A stretch of 36,690 nucleotides of DNA, taken from contig DUNX01000115.1 of the NCBI GenBank assembly GCA_012839115.1, positions 1 through 36,690 on the forward strand, in the 5' to 3' direction. The notes beneath the pieces were generated by a model that saw only the letters and a list, made by a program, of their open reading frames with translations, was not told the DNA's origin and did no database searches. Below, piece by piece: positions 8,007 to 16,510 of the stretch (the first letter of the stretch is position 1; each line of letters starts with the position of its first letter). This stretch comes from Bacillota bacterium. GTDB lineage: Bacteria > Bacillota > UBA4882 > UBA10575. The position numbers and the translations under genes were made by a program.

Positions 8007-8638
8007 AACTCCATTTCCACTCCTCCCAGCAATTCGTAGTGTTTCTTCTCCCCCCAATAATGGAGGGTTTCCCCGCGAATACAAATTTCTCCTTTTTTCT
8101 CGATAACAACTTCACCGGTAAAAATCAGGTCTTCCGTGTCGATATTCCCCTCCATCCGCCCGGCGGAAATCTGCAAATCCTCCCTGGTGAAGACGACCGG
8201 TTGCGGGCAGGTGATCATCCTGGTATCCAGGTTAATCTCCGCCTCCTCCGTGTTGAAAAACCCTCCTTCCAGCTGGCAACGGATCCCGCCGCCGAGATGC
8301 AGGTGGTCTTTTTTCCTTTGCAGGTGTGCCCATCCGGAGCTGAACGCGAAATCTTCCTCCTGGTCTTCCGTATAAACCACAACCTGCTCCACATTACTGC
8401 AGATCACCTCATTGCCGTTCTTCGCCTGCCAGACCTCTTCCGCCCGGACCTCCCAAAGCCGTCCCCGCTGGTCGCGCCCGACTAAAGTGACGCCGTAAAG
8501 GGTGAATCCTTCTTTACCCGGAGTAATCAGGTCTTTCTCTTTATGCGGCAGAAGTGTCCAGATGATGAAACCGGCAACCAACAGGGTCCACAGGGTTTTG
8601 GAAACGAATAATTTCTGGAGTTTTTTTAAGAAAAGCAT
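8003..8638 (-). CDS. lptC: LPS export system protein LptC
   Basis: The 211-residue protein has one N-terminal membrane helix (LWTLLVAGFIIWTLL) and a periplasmic LptC beta-jellyroll (FTLYGVTLVGRDQRGRLWEVRAEEVW and ISAGRMEGNIDTEDLIFTGEV). LptC couples the inner-membrane LptBFG transporter to LptA. The ribosome site AGGAG overlaps the lptD stop, and the stop overlaps the lptA start, so lptD-lptC-lptA are tightly coupled. Confidence 0.9.
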   Translation of the reverse strand: MLFLKKLQKLFVSKTLWTLLVAGFIIWTLLPHKEKDLITPGKEGFTLYGVTLVGRDQRGRLWEVRAEEVWQAKNGNEVICSNVEQVVVYTEDQEEDFAFSSGWAHLQRKKDHLHLGGGIRCQLEGGFFNTEEAEINLDTRMITCPQPVVFTREDLQISAGRMEGNIDTEDLIFTGEVVIEKKGEICIRGETLHYWGEKKHYELLGGVEMEL

Positions 8639-8649
8639 CTCTCATTCTC

Positions 8650-10926
8650 CTAGCCACTACCGGGCCAGGCAAAACCAGCCTGGCCGCTGCCGAAGGCAAA
8701 GCCTGCTTCTGAAAAGGCCTTGTACCAGATTTGTAGATAATATTCCCGGTCAATAACATTATACCCAAAGTAGATCTGCCGGCAGTGCCAGTCATAGCCC
8801 AATCCTATCCTGGCCCGCTCAAAGCCGTCCCCAAAAAAACTGTAAAGCAGATCAAAATTAGCCGCCAGGTTCCTGGTGATTTTCTGCCGGAACCGGGCCT
8901 CCAGATCCAGAGTGGACCAGACATCGCTGACCGGGTCGTAGACCACGTCCAGTTTTATATTGCGTTCCGTATCCGGTTGGTAACGGAAGGTCAAATTGAC
9001 CAACCCGAACTGGCTTGTATTGGGGTTATAAGAAGTATTAAAGACTAACCGGTTGTATTCGTTCAATTCCCAATTGGCGTTGGCATACACCAAATGCCAG
9101 GGGTTGCTTATTCCGCCCATATTATAACCGCCGCGGAGTTCCGCCCGGAGTTGGGGAGCGTTATAGTAAAGCCGGGACCGGAGGTTTCCTTTAGGGAGAT
9201 AATAAGAGCTGTTGCTGATGAGTTGGGGAAAGGTCAAGGGTGTGTTCCCGCTGCTCTCTACCCAACTGACAGTATTCTCCCAAGAAAAATGAGGGGTAAA
9301 CTTGGTTATCCCCCGCAGATCAATGGACCAGGCCATTCTGGCAAACTCCCCCTCTTCAAGCCAGTAATCCTGCCAGCGTAAAGAACTGCCGAGTTGGAGA
9401 GTGAATTTATCCCGCTGCCAAAGGTTGTGAAAGCTCCGCTGCAGGTGTACATCGGCACGCTGGCCTTCCAGACCGTCAGGGGTTTTAACCAGGTGCAGAT
9501 AATCCAGGTAGACACGGTAATCACCCAGTATCCCCCAACGGTAAACCGGTGTCGTTAACCGCACCGACGGCAGCCGGTTCAGGGAATACCAGTTGGCCGG
9601 CGGCTCCGGCGAATGGTCGGCAGCTTCATAAATCTCCGTCCGCAGTTGATATCCGTTTAAATTGTGGGTGGTCTGCAGGGTATAAATATATTTGGTGGCA
9701 ACATACCCCGTATCCGGCCGTTCCCTGTGGTCCAGACGACCGGAATACGTCACGCTGTGCCGGGAAGACGGCCGCCAGGTTAACTGCACCCGGGGATAAA
9801 AATAGTACTCGGAATATGTGTAGCGTTTTCCCCCTTCCAGATTGATATTAAAGGGCCAAACCCGGTCTCTCCCGTTCAGCACAGCCCGGAGCCGGTACTC
9901 ATCATATTCCAGAGTTCCGTAACTGCTTCCCAGCCACTGTAAAGTGCTCTTCTGCCAGTACTCCGCATCCAAAGAGTAATCGTAGAGAGGACCCAGCTTA
10001 TGAGACCAACCAGTGCCGACCTGGATATCCTGTCCGCCGGTACGGTAGTTGTTAAAATGGTAAATGTTAAAAAAGAGATCCTTCTCCCCTTCGAGGGGAA
10101 AATATTGTTTCACTCCCTGCCCCAAGCCGCTGTACTGAAACCAATCCACCATTAAAAGGCCATAGAAACCTGGTTTCATAAAATAGCGGTAAACCAATTT
10201 AACATAGAACCCGTCATAGTCATTATAACCCACCACCGGCTGGTCGAAATTGCTCTCCTTTTCTTTTAGCGAGACAACCATTACCGGCAGGTAAAAAAGG
10301 CGAACGCCCCCTTCCCAATAGAACAGATGGCGGAAGATGATCTTGTCATCCGGGTAATACTCGACCTTTTTCGCTGTGAGATGGTAATGGGGTTTTTCCC
10401 GGTCACAACCGGTCAATGATGATTGGTGAACAATAGTCAGGTCCCCTTCGATCTCTCCCCGCTTCCCCTGGATAATAAGGGGCTCGTTATCTTCGGTCCA
10501 ATTGAATGAGTAATAATTGTCGATACTTCCCCGGTCTTTTTGGAAATTGTAGATAAAATTATCTCCAGTGAAGGATGTATCCTCTTTCTCAATGGTCACC
10601 TGCTTCCCGGTAAGGAGGTTCTTCTCCAGATTGATAAGGAGTTCTTCGCCGCGGATGGTTACATCCCTGTATGTCAAAACGGCATCCCCTTGTGCGACAA
10701 CTTCTTCCCGCTCAAAATCGTAACGGAGGTTCTCAGCGACCAGCACCCCTTTCTCCCCGCCCGGCGCGCTCGCGGCGCTGGAGTCGCCAGCTAACGCCGG
10801 ATCGCCAGCTAACGCCGGATCGCCAGCTAACGCCGGATCGCCAGCTAACGCCGGATCGCCAGCTAACGCTGGCGGGAAGAAAAAAAAGACCATCATCCAT
10901 AAGAAAATGGTTTTTTTGGTCTGCAA
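8650..10926 (-). CDS. lptD: LPS-assembly outer-membrane protein LptD
   Basis: I start it at the TTG at 10926 because GGAGGTGA sits 7 bases upstream and the protein then begins with a normal signal peptide (QTKKTIFLWMMVFFFFPPALA). Upstream residues in the same frame overlap lptF. The product is about 758 residues. The signal sequence is followed by five ALAGDP repeats, an OstA-type periplasmic domain (LRYDFEREEVVAQGDAV, GEELLINLEKNLLTGK), and a long beta-barrel rich in aromatic alternating strands ending EYYLQIWYKAF. LptD inserts LPS into the outer leaflet. No separate lptE is recognisable nearby. Confidence 0.9.
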   Translation of the reverse strand: MQTKKTIFLWMMVFFFFPPALAGDPALAGDPALAGDPALAGDPALAGDSSAASAPGGEKGVLVAENLRYDFEREEVVAQGDAVLTYRDVTIRGEELLINLEKNLLTGKQVTIEKEDTSFTGDNFIYNFQKDRGSIDNYYSFNWTEDNEPLIIQGKRGEIEGDLTIVHQSSLTGCDREKPHYHLTAKKVEYYPDDKIIFRHLFYWEGGVRLFYLPVMVVSLKEKESNFDQPVVGYNDYDGFYVKLVYRYFMKPGFYGLLMVDWFQYSGLGQGVKQYFPLEGEKDLFFNIYHFNNYRTGGQDIQVGTGWSHKLGPLYDYSLDAEYWQKSTLQWLGSSYGTLEYDEYRLRAVLNGRDRVWPFNINLEGGKRYTYSEYYFYPRVQLTWRPSSRHSVTYSGRLDHRERPDTGYVATKYIYTLQTTHNLNGYQLRTEIYEAADHSPEPPANWYSLNRLPSVRLTTPVYRWGILGDYRVYLDYLHLVKTPDGLEGQRADVHLQRSFHNLWQRDKFTLQLGSSLRWQDYWLEEGEFARMAWSIDLRGITKFTPHFSWENTVSWVESSGNTPLTFPQLISNSSYYLPKGNLRSRLYYNAPQLRAELRGGYNMGGISNPWHLVYANANWELNEYNRLVFNTSYNPNTSQFGLVNLTFRYQPDTERNIKLDVVYDPVSDVWSTLDLEARFRQKITRNLAANFDLLYSFFGDGFERARIGLGYDWHCRQIYFGYNVIDREYYLQIWYKAFSEAGFAFGSGQAGFAWPGSG
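10784..10873 (-). repeat. Five 18-bp tandem repeats encoding ALAGDP in LptD
   Basis: Five 18-base units (TCGCCAGCTAACGCCGGA on the plus strand) lie head to tail; the first four are identical and the last diverges at its end. In lptD they encode ALAGDP repeated at the junction of signal peptide and mature protein. Each copy recreates an A-x-A signal peptidase I site. Confidence 0.95.
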
Positions 10927-10958
10927 ACCCGGGGTCACCTCCGCGTGCGGGTATTTTC

Positions 10959-12032
10959 TCAACGAACCAGCAGGAAAGAAAGCCCCCCTCCCAAGAGCAG
11001 AAAAACGACATTCGGCGCCCAGGCCGCCCAAAATGGGTCAACCAAACCGTTAACACCAAAAGTCCTGAAGACCACCTGGGAAACGAAGAAGATCAGGATC
11101 AAAACAAGGCTGGCGCCGAGCCCTAAAATCTTACCGCTTCGCGCCATTAAGGTGGCGAAAGGCAACCCTAAAAAAGCCAAAACCAGAGAAGCATAGGGGA
11201 CAGCAACCTTCAGGTGGTAATCAACTTCAAAAACCGAAGTATCAAAGCCGCTTCTCCCAAAAAGCTCCATATATTTCTTGAGTTCCGCCCGGGTCATTTC
11301 CTCGGTACTACGCCCACTACTGAAAAAGGTCTCCAGATCCTCACCGACTTCATAGAACATCTGGGTGAAACTGGCCTCTAGTGTCACATGGCCCCCCTCG
11401 TCAAGTTCATAAATGAGCCCTTCATTCAACTGCCAGCGCTGGTTTTCCACCCAACCGTAAGCCGCCGTAACCAGGCTGGGGAAACCTTTTTTCTTAACCT
11501 CATAGATTAAAATCCCTTCCATCCGCTGGTTTTCTCTATTCACACGCCGGATATAAAAATAGGTGTTCTCTGACCCTTTAAAAAAGATATTCTCTTCAAA
11601 AAGGGACTCCTTCTCCCGGGAAAGCAACCTCCGTAATTCTTGTTGAAAACGTTCATTGGCGCCCGGGACCACATAATCATTGAAGAAGAAAACGCCAGTG
11701 GAAAGGAGGAAGGTAAAAATGACCAGTGGAGCAACAAGCTTGGGGAAACTAAGCCCATTGGTGCGGATGACATCAAGTTCGCGGTCTTTGGCCAACCGTC
11801 CCAGGCTGAGCAGGATGCCAAAAAGCACCGCCGCAGGAACCGCATCCGTCAGGATCATGGGGATCCGGTAGTAAACTAAGAGCATGACTATGGAAAATGA
11901 GGTCCTTTTCCCCACCAACAGATGGTTGAGTTCAAAAAGGAGGTTGCCGATCATCAAGACCAAAAAGCCGGCTGCACAAAATATGAGTTGAAGCAGATAT
12001 TCCCGGAGTAAATAACGGTGGACAATCTTCAT
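10959..12032 (-). CDS. LptF/LptG-type LPS export permease
   Basis: The protein is about 357 residues of the YjgP/YjgQ family. N-terminal helices (YLLQLIFCAAGFLVLMIGNLLF; AVPAAVLFGILLSLGRLAKDREL, the typical cytoplasmic coupling loop) are followed by a periplasmic jellyroll (about 130-260) and C-terminal helices (VAVPYASLVLAFLGLPFAT, LGASLVLILIFFVSQVVF). With LptB it extracts LPS from the inner membrane. I prefer the ATG at 12032 (MKIVHRYLLREYL), though a GTG 15 bases upstream is possible. Only one such permease is in the window, so LptF versus LptG cannot be decided. Confidence 0.9.
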   Translation of the reverse strand: MKIVHRYLLREYLLQLIFCAAGFLVLMIGNLLFELNHLLVGKRTSFSIVMLLVYYRIPMILTDAVPAAVLFGILLSLGRLAKDRELDVIRTNGLSFPKLVAPLVIFTFLLSTGVFFFNDYVVPGANERFQQELRRLLSREKESLFEENIFFKGSENTYFYIRRVNRENQRMEGILIYEVKKKGFPSLVTAAYGWVENQRWQLNEGLIYELDEGGHVTLEASFTQMFYEVGEDLETFFSSGRSTEEMTRAELKKYMELFGRSGFDTSVFEVDYHLKVAVPYASLVLAFLGLPFATLMARSGKILGLGASLVLILIFFVSQVVFRTFGVNGLVDPFWAAWAPNVVFLLLGGGLSFLLVR

Positions 12033-12066
12033 TACCCTATTTTCCACCCCTTTTCGTTCTTGACCG

Positions 12067-13131
12067 TCAATCTTCTTTCTCCGGGGAATTTGCCTGCCGG
12101 CAAGCAGAACCGGTATGTTCCAATTCTGCCAAGCGTTTTTCCAAATCCTTCACTTTTTTGATCAACTCCGGTAACCGGCCGGCGGCGGCCTGAATCCGCA
12201 TCTCTTTAGGATGGGAACGGGCCGGTTGACCCGAGTAGAAAGCCCCCGGAGGAACGTCCCCGATCACCATTCCCCTGGCGGCAATAACGGTATCGGCGCC
12301 AACTGTCACATGGTCCTTGATCCCGGCCTGACCGGCCAGGGTCACCCGGTCCTCCAAACGGGCGCTGCCGGCAATCCCGGTTTGGGCCACCACCAGGTTG
12401 TCCTGGCCAATCTCCACATTATGCCCGACTTGAACCAAATTATCGATTTTCGTTCCCCTTTTGATCAGGGTCGCACCGGTTGTTGCCCGGTCCACGGTTA
12501 CATTGGCCCCGATTTCCACATCATCCTCAATAATTACCCGGCCGGTTTGGGGGATTTTAAAATGTCTTCCCTGGTCCGGCACATAACCAAAACCGTCGCT
12601 GCCGATGACAGCGCCCGCATGAATTATTACCCTCTTCCCCAACAGCGTACTGCCTTTGATTACGGCATTGGCGTGGATCTCTGTATCATCACCAATCTCC
12701 GACTCCTCTTCAATTACCGCTCCCGGATGGATGATCACCCGGTCACCAATGGTTACATTTTTGCCGATAAAGACCAGCGGGCCGATGTAACAACCTTCTC
12801 CGTGCTTGAACCCCTCTTCAACCACGGCGGAAGAATGGATCCCTGCCGGGAAGGCCTGCGGCGGGTGGAAAAACCGGAGGATTTTCGCAAAAGCCAGGCG
12901 GGGGTTGTCCACTTTGATTCCGGCCAATCCCGGTGGTAGCGGCAAATTTTCCGGGAAAATGAAAGCCGTCGCCGCACTTTTTTCCGCCATTGCCAGAACC
13001 TTTGCCCCGCCTACGAGTGTAATTGTGCCCGGCCGGGGGTCTTCAATCCCGGAAACCCCTTTAATCTCTAATTCTCCGTTCCCAATCACTTCTCCCCCGA
13101 CCAGAGCCGCCAACCGGCCTAAACTGGCCAT
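12067..13131 (-). CDS. lpxD: UDP-3-O-acylglucosamine N-acyltransferase LpxD
   Basis: The enzyme adds the N-linked hydroxyacyl chain in lipid A synthesis. An N-terminal uridine-binding domain (about 1-100, including GVSGIEDPRPGTITLV) precedes a left-handed beta-helix of hexapeptide repeats (about 100-320). The signature GSDGFGYVPD and the catalytic His in VQVGHNVEIG (about residue 237) are present, and a C-terminal helix (KVKDLEKRLAELE) closes the trimer. The start is the ATG at 13131 with GGAGGG 7 bases upstream. It is the only lipid A biosynthesis gene in the window. Confidence 0.95.
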   Translation of the reverse strand: MASLGRLAALVGGEVIGNGELEIKGVSGIEDPRPGTITLVGGAKVLAMAEKSAATAFIFPENLPLPPGLAGIKVDNPRLAFAKILRFFHPPQAFPAGIHSSAVVEEGFKHGEGCYIGPLVFIGKNVTIGDRVIIHPGAVIEEESEIGDDTEIHANAVIKGSTLLGKRVIIHAGAVIGSDGFGYVPDQGRHFKIPQTGRVIIEDDVEIGANVTVDRATTGATLIKRGTKIDNLVQVGHNVEIGQDNLVVAQTGIAGSARLEDRVTLAGQAGIKDHVTVGADTVIAARGMVIGDVPPGAFYSGQPARSHPKEMRIQAAAGRLPELIKKVKDLEKRLAELEHTGSACRQANSPEKED

Positions 13132-13154
13132 AATTAAGCCCTCCTTCACCCCTG

Positions 13155-13871
13155 CTAGTCATCTTGACCAAGGCGTTCCGCCTCTTTCTGAAGCCACGCC
13201 GTGCCTTCCCGCCAAAGCCGCCGCCTGTACTTTTCCAGCATCTCTTCAACAGCGGCCTGCTGTCCTTTGGTAAAAGCCGCTAACTCCGCCTCGACTTCCC
13301 CGGTTTTGGCTTTAATTTCCATAGTTATCCGTTCTTCTTCAAGCAGGATCTCTTCCTGTATACGCTCTTTCTCTTCGGCGGCTAGATCCGGCAATTGGAG
13401 GCGAAATCGGAGGTCTGCCAGGCGTGCTTTATGTTTTTCCTCGATTTCCCTGCGGTAATCAGCCAGTTTATCCGCACATTCTTCTCGCTTTTTACTGATT
13501 GCTTCCCCGGCAATCTTCTGAAGCCGGTTCTTTTCCTGCTGCAATTTTCGACTGATCTCTAATCTGAGGGCTTCCTCCAACCGTTTAAGCGTCTCCGCAG
13601 TCAGCCCCTGTTTTTCGGTAAGGACTAGCCGTTGAAAGCCGGCCAAACCGCCATCTCCCGCCGCTTCCCCAGGGTCCCGGTGCGGTTCCCCGGTTTCAGC
13701 CGCCGGCCGTTTCTGAAAAAAAGAAAAAAAACCGGTACCCCTCTGCAAAGCCCTACGGTACGTTTTCCAGTCCGCATCTTGTCTTGCCAAGAACTCCTGC
13801 AAACGGCCGGATGGCAAAAGGTCCTCGCCAATCCCGGGAGTAAAGAAAAGAACCCCGCTTAGTAAAGCCAA
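13155..13871 (-). CDS. Unknown envelope coiled-coil protein (OmpH/Skp-like region), start unsettled
   Basis: The frame encodes about 238 residues, mostly helical coiled coil with heptad-like Glu/Lys/Leu runs (residues about 95-235, LKRLEEALRLEISRKLQQE, EEILLEEERITMEIK). It may be a second periplasmic chaperone or tether, but I cannot name a family. The first conventional start (TTG at 13871) has no ribosome site and falls inside a hydrophobic segment. The same frame continues upstream to 13922 as IRGRRIFLHILLVFFSALA, a convincing signal or anchor sequence, with no ATG, GTG or TTG. An ATG at 13929-13927 is one base out of frame. It lies between ompH and lpxD, 24 bases before lpxD. Confidence 0.75.
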   Translation of the reverse strand: MALLSGVLFFTPGIGEDLLPSGRLQEFLARQDADWKTYRRALQRGTGFFSFFQKRPAAETGEPHRDPGEAAGDGGLAGFQRLVLTEKQGLTAETLKRLEEALRLEISRKLQQEKNRLQKIAGEAISKKREECADKLADYRREIEEKHKARLADLRFRLQLPDLAAEEKERIQEEILLEEERITMEIKAKTGEVEAELAAFTKGQQAAVEEMLEKYRRRLWREGTAWLQKEAERLGQDD

Positions 13872-13936
13872 GGCGGAAAAAAAAACAAGAAGGATATGGA
13901 GAAAAATACGCCTGCCTCTGATCTTACATCAGTCCT

Positions 13937-13979
13937 TTTCCCGGAGTCTTTAAGACCTTAGCCGGCCGTTTCCCGGAGT
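13937..13979. repeat. 11-bp direct repeat upstream of the coiled-coil gene
   Basis: TTTCCCGGAGT occurs at 13937-13947 and 13969-13979, a spacing of 32 bases, in the spacer between ompH and the coiled-coil gene. The copy nearer the gene is adjacent to its AAAAGGA ribosome-site candidate. It may be an operator-like repeat or a duplication remnant. Confidence 0.5.
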
Positions 13980-14059
13980 TTTCGCCAGCCGTGCGCGCGC
14001 AACCCCGGCGCACATGCCGCCCACATGCAGCTGTACATCAAGCCTCGTTCCTAACGGGC

Positions 14060-14620
14060 TTACTCCTCAGCGGCCTGGAGAACCTTTTCGGTCAAGTCAA
14101 TTCCACCGTAAAAAACAGCACCCTTCTCTAAAACCAGAGAAACACCCTCCTCGTCAGCGACGGCCTCCACGATCTCCTCCAACCACTGGCGGGTTTCATC
14201 CATCCTCTGATAAGCACGGCTTAACAGTTCCTGACGTTTCTTTTCGATCTCCTTTTCCACCCTGGTAATTTCTTGTTCTACCTTGCTTACATATTTCTGT
14301 TCAATCTCTTCCCTTTCCTTGCCTTCTTTCCCCTTAAGTTCCTGCTCTTTTTCCCGTTCCCACCTGGCCATCATATTGCGGAACTCGGTCTCTTTATACT
14401 GGGCAAAAGACCGGAGTTCCGTCTCCATCTCGCGGTAAAACTGTTGCGCCTCAACAAATTGTGGCAAAGCCTGCTGTAGATGTTCCATGTCGATATACCC
14501 AACATCCGCGTTTCTTTTGGCCTCACCGGGGAGGCTGATTGAGAGCAATCCGGCAAGGAGAAGCAATATTCCTAAGACTCCATAACCAAATATCCTTTTA
14601 AATAACGCTTTTTTCTTCAT
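14060..14620 (-). CDS. OmpH/Skp-family periplasmic chaperone
   Basis: From the ATG at 14620 the product is about 186 residues. A signal sequence (KRIFGYGVLGILLLLAGLLSI) precedes VGYIDMEHLQQALPQF, the conserved start of OmpH/Skp domains. A long charged coiled coil follows, and a closing EGVSLVLEKGAVFYGGIDLTEKVL matches the end of the family. Skp holds unfolded outer-membrane proteins on the way to BamA, and bamA is directly upstream. The start at 14620 lacks a clear ribosome site; an ATG at 14674 in frame is possible but would run through a GC hairpin and give an odd Cys-rich leader. Confidence 0.88.
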   Translation of the reverse strand: MKKKALFKRIFGYGVLGILLLLAGLLSISLPGEAKRNADVGYIDMEHLQQALPQFVEAQQFYREMETELRSFAQYKETEFRNMMARWEREKEQELKGKEGKEREEIEQKYVSKVEQEITRVEKEIEKKRQELLSRAYQRMDETRQWLEEIVEAVADEEGVSLVLEKGAVFYGGIDLTEKVLQAAEE

Positions 14621-14635
14621 TGAGCAACGGCACGC

Positions 14636-14651
14636 CCCGCAGATGCGGGGT
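14636..14651. repeat. Perfect GC hairpin before the ompH start
   Basis: CCCCGC-AGAT-GCGGGG is a 6-bp perfect inverted repeat 15 bases upstream of the ompH ATG at 14620, and would sit in the mRNA just before the initiation region. No T-run follows. It could dampen translation or set the 5' end of a processed message. Confidence 0.6.
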
Positions 14652-14712
14652 ACTCCGGATAACATTTTCGCCATCCGGATCTCTTGGCCTTCTCTCCTTC
14701 CTTTATTTGATT

Positions 14713-16392
14713 TTAAAACATCTCTTCGATAAAGAAATGAACCTGCGGTGTTCCGCCTTCGCCATTCCACCCGTAATCCAAACGAAGCTTACCCAGTAAA
14801 GGCACGGTGTAACGTACGCCTATGCCGTAGCTGTGGTAAAATTTCTTATAATCAACCGAGCCCAAATCATAAAAGGCTACCAGATACAAGGATTCGTTAT
14901 CCGGCATCTGTTGCCGTAACTCCACGTTGGCCAATAAAAAGTCGGTCCCCTCGGCGTGACGGTCCCGGTAACCCCGGACAGTTATGGGGCCGCCTATATA
15001 AAAACGGTCACTCTCTCCAGGGTTCCCTATCATCGTCCCGGCTTTGATCCGGTAACCCAAAGTTGTCCTTTCCCAGGGCGAATAGAACTGTTTAAACTCG
15101 GCGATGTATTCATTAAAATCATATTTTCCGCCCAGCCAACCGCCGTGGATGGCCGTTTCGATACTGGCCCAGTAACCGCCGGTGGCATGAAAACCTTTAT
15201 AGATAAGCTTGTTGTAAACCAGGCCCAAACCGACACTGTTATTCCAATACTCATCGAGTTCCCTTGAATCGTCCACCTTTTCTATTTGTAATGAGGTGTT
15301 TGCCCGCAGTTCCTTAAGCAAAGGACGGCCTAGTGTTACCTTGGCGCCGGTCCGTTTCTCGGAATATTTCTCATCCGAAGTAGCTGTTGTCAGATCCGAA
15401 TCATACCTGGAATAGAGGTTCACCCAGAGCGATGTCTCTTTTTCATCCAACCAGGGCTCGTAGAAAACAAACCCTGTATGCTGGGAAAGCCCCGGACTGC
15501 TGGAAATCTCCAGGGAGATCCTCTGTCCCAGCCCAAGCAGGTTAGTATCGCTGACCCCAAAATTCCCGGCCAAGCGGGCCAGTTCCGGGATATAGGTCAA
15601 ACCCATATTCAACCCCACGGTCTTCCCTTCGTTTAAATCCAGAACAACATTGACGACCTCCGGTGACGGGGTGAACTCAAACCGTGGCTGGATATCGGCG
15701 AATAATTGCAGCCTGTACAATCGCTGCAGGTCCTCCCGGAGGAGGTTCAGATCGAGAATCTCCCCTTCCTTCAGGGAAAGTTCCCTTCTTACCACCTTTT
15801 CCCTGGTTTTTTCCAGTCCTTTAAGAATAATCTGGCCAACCCGCGCTTCCGTGAGATGAAGCGTGACCACTCCGTCCGGAGTGATGATATCCTCGTCGGT
15901 ACTAAGAAAAACCAGTTGCAGCCCGCTTTTTTCCTGGAAGTCGTAGGCGGCTTTTTCTAGATCATTCATGAGGTTTACGTAATTAAAGACTTCCCCCTCT
16001 TTTTGGGTGAAGTACGGGATGATCTCCGCCGGATCCGCCTTCTGGAGGCCGGTAATTCTGAACTCTTTTACAAGCGGGTTTTCGTAGACGTTGATGATTA
16101 TTTTAATACCCCCTAAGAAAGGGGCCACATCCGCATCGACCATACTAAAATAACCAAGGTTTTGGATGGCTTGAAGATCCTTGCGCACCGCGTTTTCATC
16201 TAATACCTCTCCCAGCCGTATATTAGAGACAGCACGCAAGATCGTTTCCTCGGCAACCTGGTGGTTGCCGGTAACCTCTACCGCCAGAACCACCGGTTGC
16301 TCCTCTGCCCGTGCCAGGCCGGCACCGGCAAGGAAAAGAAAAAGCAAGAGCAAGCCTGAACAGGCCAGCCTTAGTTTCCTCACAAAAATCAT
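14713..16392 (-). CDS. bamA: Outer-membrane beta-barrel assembly protein BamA
   Basis: The 559-residue Omp85 protein has a signal peptide (LACSGLLLLFLFLAGAGLARA) and three POTRA domains: about 30-105 (VLAVEVTGNHQVAEETI), 105-180 (VKEFRITGLQKADPAEI) and 180-258 (VGQIILKGLEKTREKVV). A C-terminal barrel follows, with the diagnostic loop-6 VRGYRD motif and a final aromatic residue (EEMF). Proteobacterial BamA has five POTRA domains; three is a shorter form. AGGGGG abuts the ATG at 16392, so the GTG 9 bases downstream (16383) may be the real start. Confidence 0.93.
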   Translation of the reverse strand: MIFVRKLRLACSGLLLLFLFLAGAGLARAEEQPVVLAVEVTGNHQVAEETILRAVSNIRLGEVLDENAVRKDLQAIQNLGYFSMVDADVAPFLGGIKIIINVYENPLVKEFRITGLQKADPAEIIPYFTQKEGEVFNYVNLMNDLEKAAYDFQEKSGLQLVFLSTDEDIITPDGVVTLHLTEARVGQIILKGLEKTREKVVRRELSLKEGEILDLNLLREDLQRLYRLQLFADIQPRFEFTPSPEVVNVVLDLNEGKTVGLNMGLTYIPELARLAGNFGVSDTNLLGLGQRISLEISSSPGLSQHTGFVFYEPWLDEKETSLWVNLYSRYDSDLTTATSDEKYSEKRTGAKVTLGRPLLKELRANTSLQIEKVDDSRELDEYWNNSVGLGLVYNKLIYKGFHATGGYWASIETAIHGGWLGGKYDFNEYIAEFKQFYSPWERTTLGYRIKAGTMIGNPGESDRFYIGGPITVRGYRDRHAEGTDFLLANVELRQQMPDNESLYLVAFYDLGSVDYKKFYHSYGIGVRYTVPLLGKLRLDYGWNGEGGTPQVHFFIEEMF

Positions 16393-16510
16393 CCCCCTCT
16401 GTAGCTAAACTGGCTTCTAGTAGGGAATTCGTTATTCAACACACTTTCCCTTCCTGCCTATTAAAAAGTTTTCCGCCAGGTATGGCAATTTATGCTTTTG
16501 TCGCCCCCAG

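Noticed and set aside
10784-10873. Tandem repeats as a CRISPR array
   Set aside because: Units are 18 bases, contiguous, without spacers, and encode an in-frame hexapeptide in LptD.
12211-12939. 242-codon open frame antisense to lpxD
   Set aside because: LpxD hexapeptide repeats on the other strand explain the sequence; the antisense reading is low-complexity His/Asn/Pro text.
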